Below are positions 1 through 11,277 of a stretch of DNA of 64,000 nt, piece after piece; positions within the stretch are counted from its first letter, which is position 1; every line of letters begins with the position of its first letter. The notes beneath the pieces were generated by a model that saw only the letters and a list, made by a program, of their open reading frames with translations, did no database searches and was not told the origin of the DNA. Made by a program: the position numbers and the translations under genes. Source of the DNA: Pelagibius sp. CAU 1746 (GTDB taxonomy: Bacteria; Pseudomonadota; Alphaproteobacteria; Kiloniellales; Kiloniellaceae). The DNA lies in assembly GCF_039839785.1 (NCBI RefSeq), contig NZ_JBDOQT010000001.1, positions 2,480,001 through 2,544,000 of the forward strand, read 5' to 3'.

Positions 1-223
1 ATTCGATCTAATCAACTCGTTGAAATCCTCTCCCGGAGCCATGCTATCCTTTGGGTTGCAGTGAGCGCCGCCGGAGGCTGCGTGCGCGCTGGGCGGGGCT
101 GTACGAAAGCGGCTTTGAGCACCCGGGTTTTCAGGTGTTGCGGGAAATTTTCCTGTGCAACGGCGCTGCTGACATTGTTTTCCGCCTTCGCTGGCCCTTG
201 GCTGGATCGGGAGCTGTCGGTCA

Positions 224-2317
<2,094 letters not shown>

Positions 2318-2320
2318 GTC

Positions 2321-2812
2321 ATGGACAGCGAGACATACATCGACCACCGAAGGGTGGCGTTCGCCAGGGCGGGGGCGGCGGCTCTGCTCTGCATCGCCAT
2401 CCTTCTTGGCGGGGCAGGGCGCGCGCAGGCACAGCAGGACCAGGTTGCGCTGGTAAAGGTCGTCGACGGCCAGGCCTTCGCGCTCCGCGCCGACCAGCGT
2501 AGCGAGTTGGGCATCGGTGCGCCGATCTTCGTTCAGGACGTGGTGGAGACCGAAGCCGGCTCTATCGGCCTGACCTTCAAGGACGGTTCGCGGATCTCCA
2601 TAGGGCCCAATTCCCGCGTCCAGTTCACGCAATTCGATTTCACGCCAACCGAGGGGCGGTTAGCCTTCATCATCGATATCTTCCGCGGCACGCTGCATTA
2701 CATTTCGGGCGTCATCGCCAAGCTGTCGCCGGATGCGGTTCAGGTGCGCACTCCGGTCGCCACCGTCGCGGTGCGCGGGACGCGCTTCCTGGTCGAAGTG
2801 GAGGGAGACTGA
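2321..2812 (+). CDS. FecR-domain periplasmic protein
   Basis: A 163-aa protein with a signal peptide or membrane anchor (hydrophobic stretch about residues 17-34, ending AQA) and then a FecR domain. The domain shows the usual pattern: LVKVVDGQAFALR, a GSIGLTFKDGSRISIGPNSRVQF core and the closing VRTPVATVAVRGTRFLVEV. It has no sigma-regulator cytoplasmic part, so it is not an anti-sigma factor like Fe-citrate FecR. Stand-alone FecR proteins occur beside CHASE2 sensors and are thought to be periplasmic binding or scaffold modules; that role here is inferred from the neighbours. It is 3 bp from the kinase upstream and 2 bp from the OmpA gene downstream, so very likely one operon. Confidence 0.88.
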   Translation: MDSETYIDHRRVAFARAGAAALLCIAILLGGAGRAQAQQDQVALVKVVDGQAFALRADQRSELGIGAPIFVQDVVETEAGSIGLTFKDGSRISIGPNSRVQFTQFDFTPTEGRLAFIIDIFRGTLHYISGVIAKLSPDAVQVRTPVATVAVRGTRFLVEVEGD

Positions 2813-2814
2813 CC

Positions 2815-3408
2815 ATGTTGAAATTTCTGATGATCCCGCTGCTGTTGATCGGCCTGGCCGCCTGCGCCGGCGGCAACCGCTTCGTCCTGCTGGAGGAGGA
2901 GGACGGCAGCACCGGCGCCATTACCGTGCGGAACGAGGCCGGCTCCCGGACCGTCAGCGAGGCGGGCACCGTCACGCAGGTTGCCAGCGCCCAAGCGGCG
3001 CCCTCCGAGCCGGAGGCGATCAGCCAGGAAGAAATCGACAAGACTTGGGGAGCGACACTGCAGGCCAATCCGCTGAAGCCGCGCAGCTTCCTGATCTACT
3101 TCATCACCGGTACGGATATCCTGACCGAGCAGTCGCGTCGGCAGTTGCCGGATATCCTGGACAGCATCAAGGAATACCCGGCGCCCGAGGTCGCCATCAT
3201 CGGCCATACCGACACCGTGGGCTCGGCGGCACGCAACGCCCAGTTGGCGCGCGACCGCGCCGCGGCGATCCGCGACGTGCTGATCGGCGAAGGGCTCGAC
3301 CGCAACCTGATCGAGGTCGATTCCCACGGTGAGAGCAACCTGCTGGTGGCGACGCCCAACGACACCGACGAGCCGCGCAACCGCCGCGTCGAGGTGACGG
3401 TGCGGTAA
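2815..3408 (+). CDS. OmpA-family lipoprotein
   Basis: A 197-aa protein with a lipoprotein signal (LLIGLAAC, lipidated Cys at about residue 18), a short acidic linker, and a C-terminal OmpA/MotB peptidoglycan-binding domain (about 95-197). The domain has the motifs FLIYFITGTDILTEQSR, IIGHTDTVGS and the arginine-rich RNRRVEVTVR end. It should sit in the outer membrane and hold peptidoglycan. The Asp and Arg that contact diaminopimelate in this family appear to be present (HTDTVG...NRRVEV). It is the last gene of the CHASE2-FecR-OmpA operon. The next gene is convergent and begins only 13 bp beyond; I see no terminator hairpin between them. Confidence 0.92.
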   Translation: MLKFLMIPLLLIGLAACAGGNRFVLLEEEDGSTGAITVRNEAGSRTVSEAGTVTQVASAQAAPSEPEAISQEEIDKTWGATLQANPLKPRSFLIYFITGTDILTEQSRRQLPDILDSIKEYPAPEVAIIGHTDTVGSAARNAQLARDRAAAIRDVLIGEGLDRNLIEVDSHGESNLLVATPNDTDEPRNRRVEVTVR

Positions 3409-3421
3409 GGGCGAGATCCCT

Positions 3422-4726
3422 CTAGGAGGATGGTGCTCCGTTGTGGATGGCGATGTCGAAGGCGGCCAATGCTCGGTCAATTGGGATAAAGAAGTTGATT
3501 CCCTGGGAGACAACTCCCCCAATCATGATTCCTGAGACTGCGATGCCGACAACATTGCCCTGCTCATCGAGAAGCGGCCCCCCAGAGTTTCCCGGATTGA
3601 CATCTGCGTCGCTTTGAACATAGTCCAGGCCGCCCTCGATGCGGTAGGCGCTAACAATTCCCTGCCGTAGGCTACCGCTAAAATCCTCGCTGAGCGGTGC
3701 CCCATAGGAATACACGTTAGCCCCAACGTTCAGGCGCTCCGTACGCAGGGAAAGAGGCCTGCGGGTCGCGCTAACAAGTTCAATTAGCGCGACGTCCCGA
3801 TAGTTGTTGCGGCTGACTACCTGTCCTTCAACTTCTGAGCCGTCGCCAAAGATGATGCGTACTTCTTTAGCGCCGCCAACAACATGCTGGTTAGTCAGCA
3901 TGAACCGGGGAGTGATCATGAAGCCCGTTCCATGGCCGGTCGCGGATCTGACAACTCCTACGCTCTGGCTCAAGTGATTCGCATCGAAGCCCGTACCGGA
4001 ATCAAGTGCCAGGCTCGCGAGCGTGAGCGAGCTTTTGCTGACCTCTGCGACAACGGGCGCTTCGACTTCGCCATGCCTGACGAGGGAATGGAACTTGCTC
4101 TGGGCCAAGAGGTTCCGCACTGAGATCGCAAAAGCTTCGTCCATCGTGATGGAGTCGCCGTTGGTTGTAGCCTCCTCCGTTTCCGCGGACCCTTCCGTAG
4201 GGATCTTCATGACGACCTCGCGGCGAAGGGTATCGTAAATCTGCCATTCAATGTTCATGTAGATCGAGGCGCTGGCAGTACTGAAGTTGCCATAGCCGGC
4301 CTGTGGAAAGCAGATGTTGGTTTCGATTTCTTTGATCGGCCCGGCAATGAAATAGTTGGCGCGGTTGATCTCCGGGTCGCCGAACAGTTCGTCGGGATCT
4401 CCAACGACTTCGTAGTTTGCGCTTTCAAGCTCCTCGCGGAAGATGTCGTTGAAGCGCTCTACGTCGAGAGAGTAGCGTCCGCTGCGAGGCATGTAGTCGT
4501 CGTGCTTGATGCACGCCAAGCCTGCACCGACGCTGCCAATGGGGGCGTTCCGCGGTACTCTGAGAACGATCTTCTTGAATGCGATCGGTTTGGGCTCTTC
4601 AAAAGTCGGCACTGCAATTGGCTGCAGCAATTCCGCTTTCTTGCTCGTCGTTGCTACGCATCCAGATACGAACGAAGCTACGATGACAATCACAGCAGCT
4701 TCCTTGAGCCCCCTCATTCCTCCCAT
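3422..4726 (-). CDS. trypsin-like serine protease lipoprotein
   Basis: A 434-aa lipoprotein with a C-terminal S1C (DegP/HtrA-like) protease domain. The lipobox is VSGC (residues 20-23 from the chosen start). Residues of about 30-225 form an N-terminal region I do not recognise. The protease part shows GTGFMI, TNQHVV (catalytic His), DVALIEL (Asp) and GNSGGPLLD (Ser), so the triad is complete. There is no PDZ domain after it, unlike DegP. I chose ATG 4726 because AGGAGA lies just upstream of it; an upstream start at 4759 lacks such a site. The gene uses many A/T-ending codons and its surroundings are AT-rich, unlike all neighbours, which suggests recent acquisition. The substrate is unknown. 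Confidence 0.85.
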   Translation of the reverse strand: MGGMRGLKEAAVIVIVASFVSGCVATTSKKAELLQPIAVPTFEEPKPIAFKKIVLRVPRNAPIGSVGAGLACIKHDDYMPRSGRYSLDVERFNDIFREELESANYEVVGDPDELFGDPEINRANYFIAGPIKEIETNICFPQAGYGNFSTASASIYMNIEWQIYDTLRREVVMKIPTEGSAETEEATTNGDSITMDEAFAISVRNLLAQSKFHSLVRHGEVEAPVVAEVSKSSLTLASLALDSGTGFDANHLSQSVGVVRSATGHGTGFMITPRFMLTNQHVVGGAKEVRIIFGDGSEVEGQVVSRNNYRDVALIELVSATRRPLSLRTERLNVGANVYSYGAPLSEDFSGSLRQGIVSAYRIEGGLDYVQSDADVNPGNSGGPLLDEQGNVVGIAVSGIMIGGVVSQGINFFIPIDRALAAFDIAIHNGAPSS

Positions 4727-4762
4727 TGACCATCTCCTAGATTTCCGAAATAAATTCAACCT

Positions 4763-4791
4763 GAGATATGGTTATATGTTAATGTAATCAA
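4763..4791 (-). promoter_or_regulatory. possible promoter of the protease lipoprotein gene
   Basis: On the minus strand a TTGATT -35 (4786-4791) and TATCTC -10 (4763-4768) are separated by 17 bp in an AT-rich patch that stands out from the GC-rich surroundings. It lies about 40 bp upstream of the chosen start codon. This is pattern matching only. Confidence 0.35.
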
Positions 4792-5038
4792 TCTGAAATG
4801 GTGTTTGGCTGTGGCCGTTGGCTTGTTCGATACTGATCGTGGAGGCGGAACAGCGACCAGCCCAAACGGCTGATATCAGGCTCAGGCAACGCCCGCCGAC
4901 GCCATGGCCCTGGGGCGGGGTTTTGATCTAGAATGGCGCTGCATGGCGTCTGAACGGCGGCCCTGAAGGGTTGCGCCGCGCGCTTTGTCCCGGGCCCCGA
5001 CAAGAGGGCCGGTGAAGGGGAGGAGATGCGAGGAAGCG

Positions 5039-6232
5039 GTGCCCGTCACCTATGATCCCGCCATCATTGCCCTGTCGGTGGTGATCGCCGTCCAGGGCGG
5101 CTACGTCAGCCTGATGCTGGCGCGGCGGCTGGCCAGCCTCGGGCTGGGGCCGGACGGCTGGGCCACGGCCGGGCGACGCAAGGCGCTGCTTGCGGCCTCG
5201 GCCCTGGCGCTGGGCATCGGCATCTGGGCCATGCACTTCATCGGCATGTTGGCGGTGAAGCTGCCGGTGGCGGTGACCTACGACCTGCTGTGGACCCTGG
5301 TTTCGGCCCTGGTTTGCATCCTGGTGGTCGGCCTCGGCGTTTTCGTCGCCTCCTTCGGGCGCCTGACCCCCAAGCGCCTGGCCGGGGCCGGGCTGCTGAT
5401 GGGCGCTGGCATCGCCATGATGCACTACGTCGGCATGTCGGCCCTGCGCGCCAACTGCATCGTCAGCTATTCGCCGGCCCTGGTGGCGGCCAGCTTCGCG
5501 GTGGCTGTCGCGGCCTCCGGCCTCGCCCTCTGGCTGGCTTTCTCGCCGACCCACAAGCCGCACCTCATGGCCGGCGCCGCCTGCATGGGCCTCGCCATCT
5601 CCGGCATGCACTACACCGGTATGGCGGCGGCCGCCTTTCTGCCTGCCGAGGATCTGGTGGCGATCTCGGCACCGGTCCTGAGCCTCGATCTCCTGGCCAT
5701 CGTGGTGGCGGTCACGGCCTTCGTCATCTGCGGGCTGTTCCTGCTGGTGCTGCTGCCCGATGGGCTGGACCGGAGGACCGGCCTGGCGGAGGCTGGGCTG
5801 GCGGAAGATGGGACGGCGAAGGAAGAGACGGCCGATCCGGAGCCGGCGCGCGCCGCCACGGAGGAGAACAGGCCGTCGGAGGCGCCCGAGCCTGCTCCGC
5901 CGCCGGCGCGCATCCCGGTGAACGGCAACGGTGCCACCCGCCTGCTGACCCCGCAGGAGATCTACGCGGTTCATGCGGACGCGCACTATACCTACGTCTT
6001 CGACGGCCAGGAGACGCATTTCTGCAATCTCTCGATCTCCGAGATCGAAGCCCGCCTCGATCCGCAGACGTTCCTGCGCGTCCACCGCAGCCACATCGTC
6101 AACGTGTCCCACGCCGGGGCCCTGAGGCGGGTGCGCGACCAGGGTCTGCTGGAACTGGACTCGGCCAAGCGCCACCAAGTGCCGGTGAGCCGTAGCCGCC
6201 TGCCCAAGCTGAGAGCCGCCCTGGGACTCTAG
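5039..6232 (+). CDS. coxC: MHYT-LytTR membrane regulator, CoxC/CoxH-like
   Basis: A 397-aa regulator. The N-terminal MHYT domain (about residues 1-220) has seven predicted helices and three signature pairs: MHFIGM, MHYVGM and MHYTGM. MHYT domains are proposed to sense O2, CO or NO through a metal. A Pro/Ala/Glu-rich linker (about 245-290) leads to a C-terminal LytTR DNA-binding domain (about 298-397; EIYAVHADAHYTYVF, FLRVHRSHIVN, PVSRSRLPKL). Oligotropha CoxC and CoxH share this layout and lie in the cox cluster; here it directly precedes coxM, hence the name. The start is GTG 5039 because the MHYT domain begins 3 residues later and a purine-rich GGGGAGGAG precedes it. In-frame codons upstream encode only Arg-rich sequence. 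It probably controls the cox genes via the repeats at 6291-6344. Confidence 0.82.
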   Translation: MPVTYDPAIIALSVVIAVQGGYVSLMLARRLASLGLGPDGWATAGRRKALLAASALALGIGIWAMHFIGMLAVKLPVAVTYDLLWTLVSALVCILVVGLGVFVASFGRLTPKRLAGAGLLMGAGIAMMHYVGMSALRANCIVSYSPALVAASFAVAVAASGLALWLAFSPTHKPHLMAGAACMGLAISGMHYTGMAAAAFLPAEDLVAISAPVLSLDLLAIVVAVTAFVICGLFLLVLLPDGLDRRTGLAEAGLAEDGTAKEETADPEPARAATEENRPSEAPEPAPPPARIPVNGNGATRLLTPQEIYAVHADAHYTYVFDGQETHFCNLSISEIEARLDPQTFLRVHRSHIVNVSHAGALRRVRDQGLLELDSAKRHQVPVSRSRLPKLRAALGL

Positions 6233-6290
6233 GCCTAATCTCCCCGGGGCGGCGAATTTCGGAAGAAAACCCGAGGATTTCAGCGGGAAT

Positions 6291-6344
6291 CGCCGTTCGT
6301 GCAGTTTGAGCCGCCATTCGTGCGGAGAGCGCCGGTTTCGTGCA
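6291..6344 (+). promoter_or_regulatory. three direct repeats, probable LytTR operator of coxM
   Basis: TTCGTGC occurs three times in direct orientation at 6296-6302, 6317-6323 and 6337-6343, that is every 20-21 bp. The first two lie in a longer match, CGCC(G/A)TTCGTGC(A/G)G. Each copy therefore falls on the same helix face. LytTR regulators bind direct repeats about two helical turns apart, so this suits the MHYT-LytTR gene upstream. A TTGACC -35 starts at 6352, just after the third repeat, with no good -10 at the usual distance, as expected of an activator-dependent promoter. The rest of 6233-6487 holds nothing else I recognise. Confidence 0.6.
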
Positions 6345-6487
6345 GCGGACGTTGACCGCTTTTCACGCCCTGTGGCCCGATCTTTTCCAATGAAGATGTC
6401 CCCGCCGCGACTGCTGGCGGCGGATCGAAAACGAGCGGTGCCGGTGACGAGAAGGCCGCCGCAACTGGGAAAGGGAGGAGCCGACCC

Positions 6488-7354
6488 GTGATTCCGGGAT
6501 CTTTCAGCTATCACAGCCCCGCGACGGTCGAGGAGGCCGTGGGCCTGCTTGCCGAACTGGGGGACGACGCCCGTCCGCTGGCGGGCGGCCACAGCCTGTT
6601 GCCGATGATGAAGCTGCGCCTGGCGCCGCTGGAGCATCTGGTGGACCTGCGCAAGATCGACGCCCTGAAAGGCATCGAGGAGGCGGACGGGGCCCTGGTC
6701 ATCGGTGCCATGACCACACAGGCCGATTTGCTGGCCTCCGGCCTCGTCGCCGGGCACTGCCCGATCATCCAGGAAACAGCGGCCCTCATCGCCGACCCGC
6801 AGGTGCGCTACGTCGGCACCTTGGGCGGCAACGTGGCCAACGGCGACCCGGCCAACGACATGCCGGGCGTCATGCAATGCCTGGACGCCAGCTACCTGCT
6901 GACAGGCAAGGGCGGCAGCCGCGAGGTCAAGGCGCGCGACTTCTACGAAGGCGCCTTCTTCACCGCCCTGCAGGAGGGCGAGATCCTGACCGCCGTGAAG
7001 GTGCCGGTCCCGCCGGCCGGCCACGGCTATGCCTACGAGAAGCTGAAGCGCAAGATCGGCGACTACGCCACCGCCGCCGCGGCGGTCGTGCTGACCATGG
7101 CCGGCGGAACCTGCAAGTCCGCCTCCATCGCGCTGACCAACGTCGGCGAGACGCCGCTCTACGCCGCCGAGGCTTCCGCCGTCCTGGTGGGCAGCAGCCT
7201 CAACAAGGCGGCGGTGGACCAGGCTGTGAGCCTGGCCGAGGGGATCACCGCGCCGGCCTCCGACGGCCGCGGGCCCGCCGAGTACCGCACCAAGATGGCG
7301 GGCGTGATGCTGCGCCGCGCCATCCAGCGCGCCCACGAACGCGCCACGGGCTGA
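6488..7354 (+). CDS. coxM: form I carbon monoxide dehydrogenase, FAD (medium) subunit
   Basis: A 288-aa flavoprotein subunit of the molybdenum-copper CO dehydrogenase (CO + H2O to CO2 + 2e- + 2H+). It takes electrons from the CoxS iron-sulfur clusters and passes them to the respiratory chain. The FAD-binding motifs are clear: [13 protein letters not shown] (about residues 36-48) and [16 protein letters not shown] (about 112-127). Length matches the Oligotropha protein. The start is GTG, placed after GGGAAAGGAGG. CoxS follows after 32 bp and coxL overlaps coxS, so M-S-L form one transcript in the standard form I order. Confidence 0.96.
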   Translation: MIPGSFSYHSPATVEEAVGLLAELGDDARPLAGGHSLLPMMKLRLAPLEHLVDLRKIDALKGIEEADGALVIGAMTTQADLLASGLVAGHCPIIQETAALIADPQVRYVGTLGGNVANGDPANDMPGVMQCLDASYLLTGKGGSREVKARDFYEGAFFTALQEGEILTAVKVPVPPAGHGYAYEKLKRKIGDYATAAAAVVLTMAGGTCKSASIALTNVGETPLYAAEASAVLVGSSLNKAAVDQAVSLAEGITAPASDGRGPAEYRTKMAGVMLRRAIQRAHERATG

Positions 7355-7386
7355 GCCGGCCGGGACGGAAAAAGGAAGACCGAAAA

Positions 7387-7880
<494 letters not shown>

Positions 7881-7884
<4 letters not shown>

Positions 7885-10316
7885 GTGACGCCCCCCAAAC
7901 GACCGCTGGCGAGAAGATCGAAGACCGCGAAGCCAACCTCGAGGGCATCGGCTGCTCGCGCAAGCGCACCGAGGACGTCCGCTTCATCCAGGGCAAGGGC
8001 AACTACGTCGACGACGTGAAGCTGCCGGGCATGTTGTTCGGCGACTTCGTGCGCTCGCCTTATGGTCACGCCCGCATCAAGTCCATCGATACTTCCAAGG
8101 CACTGGCGGTGCCGGGCGTGAAGGCGGTGTTGACCGCCGCCGACCTGAAGCCGCTCAGCCTGCACTACATGCCGACCCTGGCCGGCGACGTGCAGGCGGT
8201 GCTGGCCGAGGAGAAAGTGCTGTTCCAGAACCAGGAAGTCGCCTTCGTCGTCGCCGAGGACCGCTACATCGCCGCCGACGCGGCGGAACTGGTCGAGGTC
8301 GACTACGAGGAACTGCCGGTACTGGTCGATCCCTTCAAGTCCATGGAGCCCGACGCCCCCCTGCTGCGCGAGGACATCAAGGACAAGACCGAGGGCGCGC
8401 ACGGCGCGCGCAAGCACTACAACCACATCTTCACCTGGGAAGTCGGTGACGAAGAGGCAACCGACGCGGCTTTCGAAACGGCCGAAGTCACCGTCAGCGA
8501 GCTGATCAGCTATCATCGCGTGCATCCCTCGCCGATGGAAACCTGCGCCAGCATCGCCTCCATGGACAAGATCAAAGGAGAGCTCACGGTCTACGGTACG
8601 TTCCAGGCGCCCCATGTGGTGCGCACCGTGGCCGCGCTGCTCTCTGGGATCCCCGAGCACAAGATCCGCGTCATTGCGCCGGATATCGGCGGCGGCTTCG
8701 GCAACAAGGTCGGCGTCTATCCCGGCTATGTCTGCTCCATCGTCGCCTCCATCGTGCTGGGGCTGCCGGTCAAGTGGGTCGAAGACCGCATCGAGAACCT
8801 CTCCGCCACGGCCTTCGCCCGCGACTATCACATGACCGCCGAGCTGGCGGCCACCAAGGACGGCAAGATCACGGGCCTGCGCGCCCACGTGCTGGCCGAC
8901 CACGGAGCCTTCGACGCCTGCGCCGACCCGACCAAGTGGCCAGCCGGTTTCTTCAACATCTGCACCGGGTCCTACGATATCCCGACGGCGCATGTGGCGG
9001 TCGACGGGGTCTACACCAACAAGGCGCCGGGCGGCGTGGCCTACCGCTGCTCCTTCCGGGTGACGGAGGCCGCCTACATGGTCGAGCGGGCCATGGACAT
9101 CCTGGCGCATAAGCTGGACATGGACCCGGTGGAGCTGCGGTTGAAGAACTTCATCCAGCCGCAGCAGTTCCCCTATCAGTCCTGTCTTGGATGGGAGTAC
9201 GATAGCGGTGACTATCCTACGGCCATGAAAAAGGCCATGGAGAAGACGCACTACGACGCCCTGCGCGCCGAGCAGAAGGAAAGGCGCGAAGCCTTCGCCC
9301 GCGGCGAGACGCGCGAGCTGATGGGCATCGGCGTGGCTTTCTTCACCGAGATCGTCGGCGCCGGACCGACCCGCAATTGCGATATCCTGGGCGTCGGCAT
9401 GTTCGATTCCTGCGAGATCCGCATTCATCCGACCGGCGCCGCCATCGCCCGTCTGGGCACAAAGAGCCAGGGGCAGGGGCACGAAACGACCTACGCCCAG
9501 ATCCTGGCGACGGAAATAGGTATCCCTGCCGACGACATCATGATCGAGGAAGGAGATACCAACACCGCGCCTTATGGTCTGGGAACCTACGGGTCTCGCT
9601 CGACGCCGGTGGCCGGCGCCGCCGCCGCTCGGGTCGGCCGCAAGATCCGCGACAAGGCCAGGAAGATCGCCGCGCATCTACTGGAAGTGGGTGAGGACGA
9701 CCTGGAGTTCGAGGTCGACCGCTTCAGGGTCAAGGGCCTGCCGGAGAAGCAGAAGACCATGAAGGAGATTGCCTGGGCGGCTTACAACAACCTGCCGGAA
9801 GGCATGGAGCCCGGCCTGGAAGCGGTGGATTACTACGATCCGCCGAACATGACCTATCCCTTCGGTGCCTATGTCTGCGTCGTCGATATCGATGCCGACA
9901 CCGGTGTGACCAAGGTCCGCAAATTCTATGCCTTGGACGACTGCGGCACGCGGATCAATCCGATGATCATCGAGGGCCAGGTGCATGGTGGTCTGACGGA
10001 AGCCTTCGGCATCGCCATGGGCCAGGAGATCAAGTACGACGAAGCCGGCAACGTCATGGGCGCCAGTCTCATGGACTTCTTCGTGCCGACGGCGGTCGAG
10101 ACGCCGGAATGGGAGACCGATTTCACGGTTACGCCTTCGCCGCATCACCCGATCGGCGCCAAAGGTGTGGGCGAGAGCCCCAACGTGGGCGGCGTGCCGG
10201 CTTTCTCCAATGCCGTGAACGATGCCTTTGCGCACCTCGGCGTGACCCATATCCAGATGCCCCACGACCATTGGCGCACCTGGAAAGTCTGCGAGAAGCT
10301 GGGCCTGACCGGTTAG
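7881..10316 (+). CDS. coxL: form I carbon monoxide dehydrogenase, molybdenum-copper catalytic (large) subunit
   Basis: An 811-aa catalytic subunit with the Mo-Cu active site. The active-site loop reads AYRCSFR with Cys390, the ligand of copper. This motif defines form I, true CO dehydrogenase; form II proteins have AYRGAGR. The C-terminal GAKGVGESP motif holds the conserved Glu near molybdenum. Length is as in characterised CoxL. The start is the ATG overlapping the coxS stop; the frame is open further upstream but that part lies inside coxS. The protein is made in the cytoplasm and works attached to the inner face of the membrane. Confidence 0.97.
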
Positions 10317-10338
10317 GAACGGCCCCTTCCGTGGCCCC

Positions 10339-10370
10339 GGCGCGGCGGTTTCTCCGGGAGCCGCCGCGCC
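10339..10370 (+). other. stem-loop between coxL and coxD
   Basis: GGCGCGGCGG and CCGCCGCGCC form a perfect 10-bp stem with a 12-base loop in the short gap between the structural and maturation genes. No run of T follows, so it is unlikely to be an efficient intrinsic terminator. It may stabilise the coxMSL message or lower expression of coxDEFG; that is inference. Confidence 0.6.
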
Positions 10371-10401
10371 ACCGCCTTACGTCTTACGGGGATGCTCGAT
10401 C

Positions 10402-11277
10402 ATGGAGCGCAATCAGTTAGCGGATCGCCTGGCCGATGTCGGCTATGTCGCCGACGGCCAGTTGGCCATGGCGTTATGGCTCATGGAAAGCTTGGAGCGG
10501 CCTCTGCTGCTGGAAGGGGCCGCTGGCGTCGGCAAGACCGAAGTCGCCAAGGCCCTGGCGCAGATTCACGACACCCGGCTGATCCGCTTGCAGTGCTATG
10601 AGGGCCTGGACGCCAATGCCGCGATCTACGAATGGAACTACCAGCGCCAGCTCCTCGCCATCAAAGCCCGCGAGGGGCGCGGCGAGAGCGCCGAAGCGGT
10701 AGAGAAGCACATCTTCTCCGAAGAATTCCTGCTGGAGCGCCCGCTGCTGGCGGCAATCCGCGAGGAAAAGCCGGCGGTGCTGCTGATCGACGAAATCGAC
10801 CGGGCGGATGAAGAGTTCGAGGCCTTCCTGCTGGAGATCCTCTCCGACTACCAGATCTCCATCCCCGAGCTGGGAACCGTCACGGCACGGTCGATCCCCT
10901 TGGTGGTTCTGACCTCCAACGGCACGCGGGAGCTATCCGACGCGCTGCGCCGGCGTTGTCTCTACCACTTCGTCGACTATCCCAGCGAGGACAAGGAGGT
11001 GCGCATCCTGACCGCGCGCCTGCCGCAGGTCGACGTGACCTTGGCCCAGCAGATCGCCGCCTTCGTCGCCAAGGTGCGCAAGGAGGACCTGCGCAAGGTG
11101 CCGGGCGTTGCCGAGACCCTGGACTGGGCGGCGGCGCTGGTCGGCCTGGACGTGCGCGACCTGGCCGCCGAGCCGGAGGTGGTGCAGGACACGCTGCTGT
11201 GTTTGCTGAAGACCCAGGAGGACCGGCTGGCGCTGGCGCCGGAAGTGACCCAGCGGCTGCTCGGCAAGGTGGCTTGA
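10402..11277 (+). CDS. coxD: MoxR-type AAA+ ATPase for CO dehydrogenase maturation
   Basis: A 291-aa MoxR-family AAA+ ATPase. Walker A is EGAAGVGKTEVAKAL (about residues 34-48), Walker B is VLLIDEIDRADEEFEAF, and sensor and Arg-finger regions follow (VLTSNGTRELSDALRRRC). In Oligotropha, CoxD is needed to build the copper-sulfido molybdenum centre of CoxL, probably as an unfoldase acting on the apo-enzyme together with CoxE. It sits 85 bp after coxL and overlaps coxE by one base (TGATG). Confidence 0.95.
   Translation: MERNQLADRLADVGYVADGQLAMALWLMESLERPLLLEGAAGVGKTEVAKALAQIHDTRLIRLQCYEGLDANAAIYEWNYQRQLLAIKAREGRGESAEAVEKHIFSEEFLLERPLLAAIREEKPAVLLIDEIDRADEEFEAFLLEILSDYQISIPELGTVTARSIPLVVLTSNGTRELSDALRRRCLYHFVDYPSEDKEVRILTARLPQVDVTLAQQIAAFVAKVRKEDLRKVPGVAETLDWAAALVGLDVRDLAAEPEVVQDTLLCLLKTQEDRLALAPEVTQRLLGKVA

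Noticed and set aside
4928-7336. 802-codon minus-strand open frame across the MHYT-LytTR and coxM genes
   Set aside because: It spans two recognisable genes and their promoter, with only low-complexity Arg/His/Gly text.
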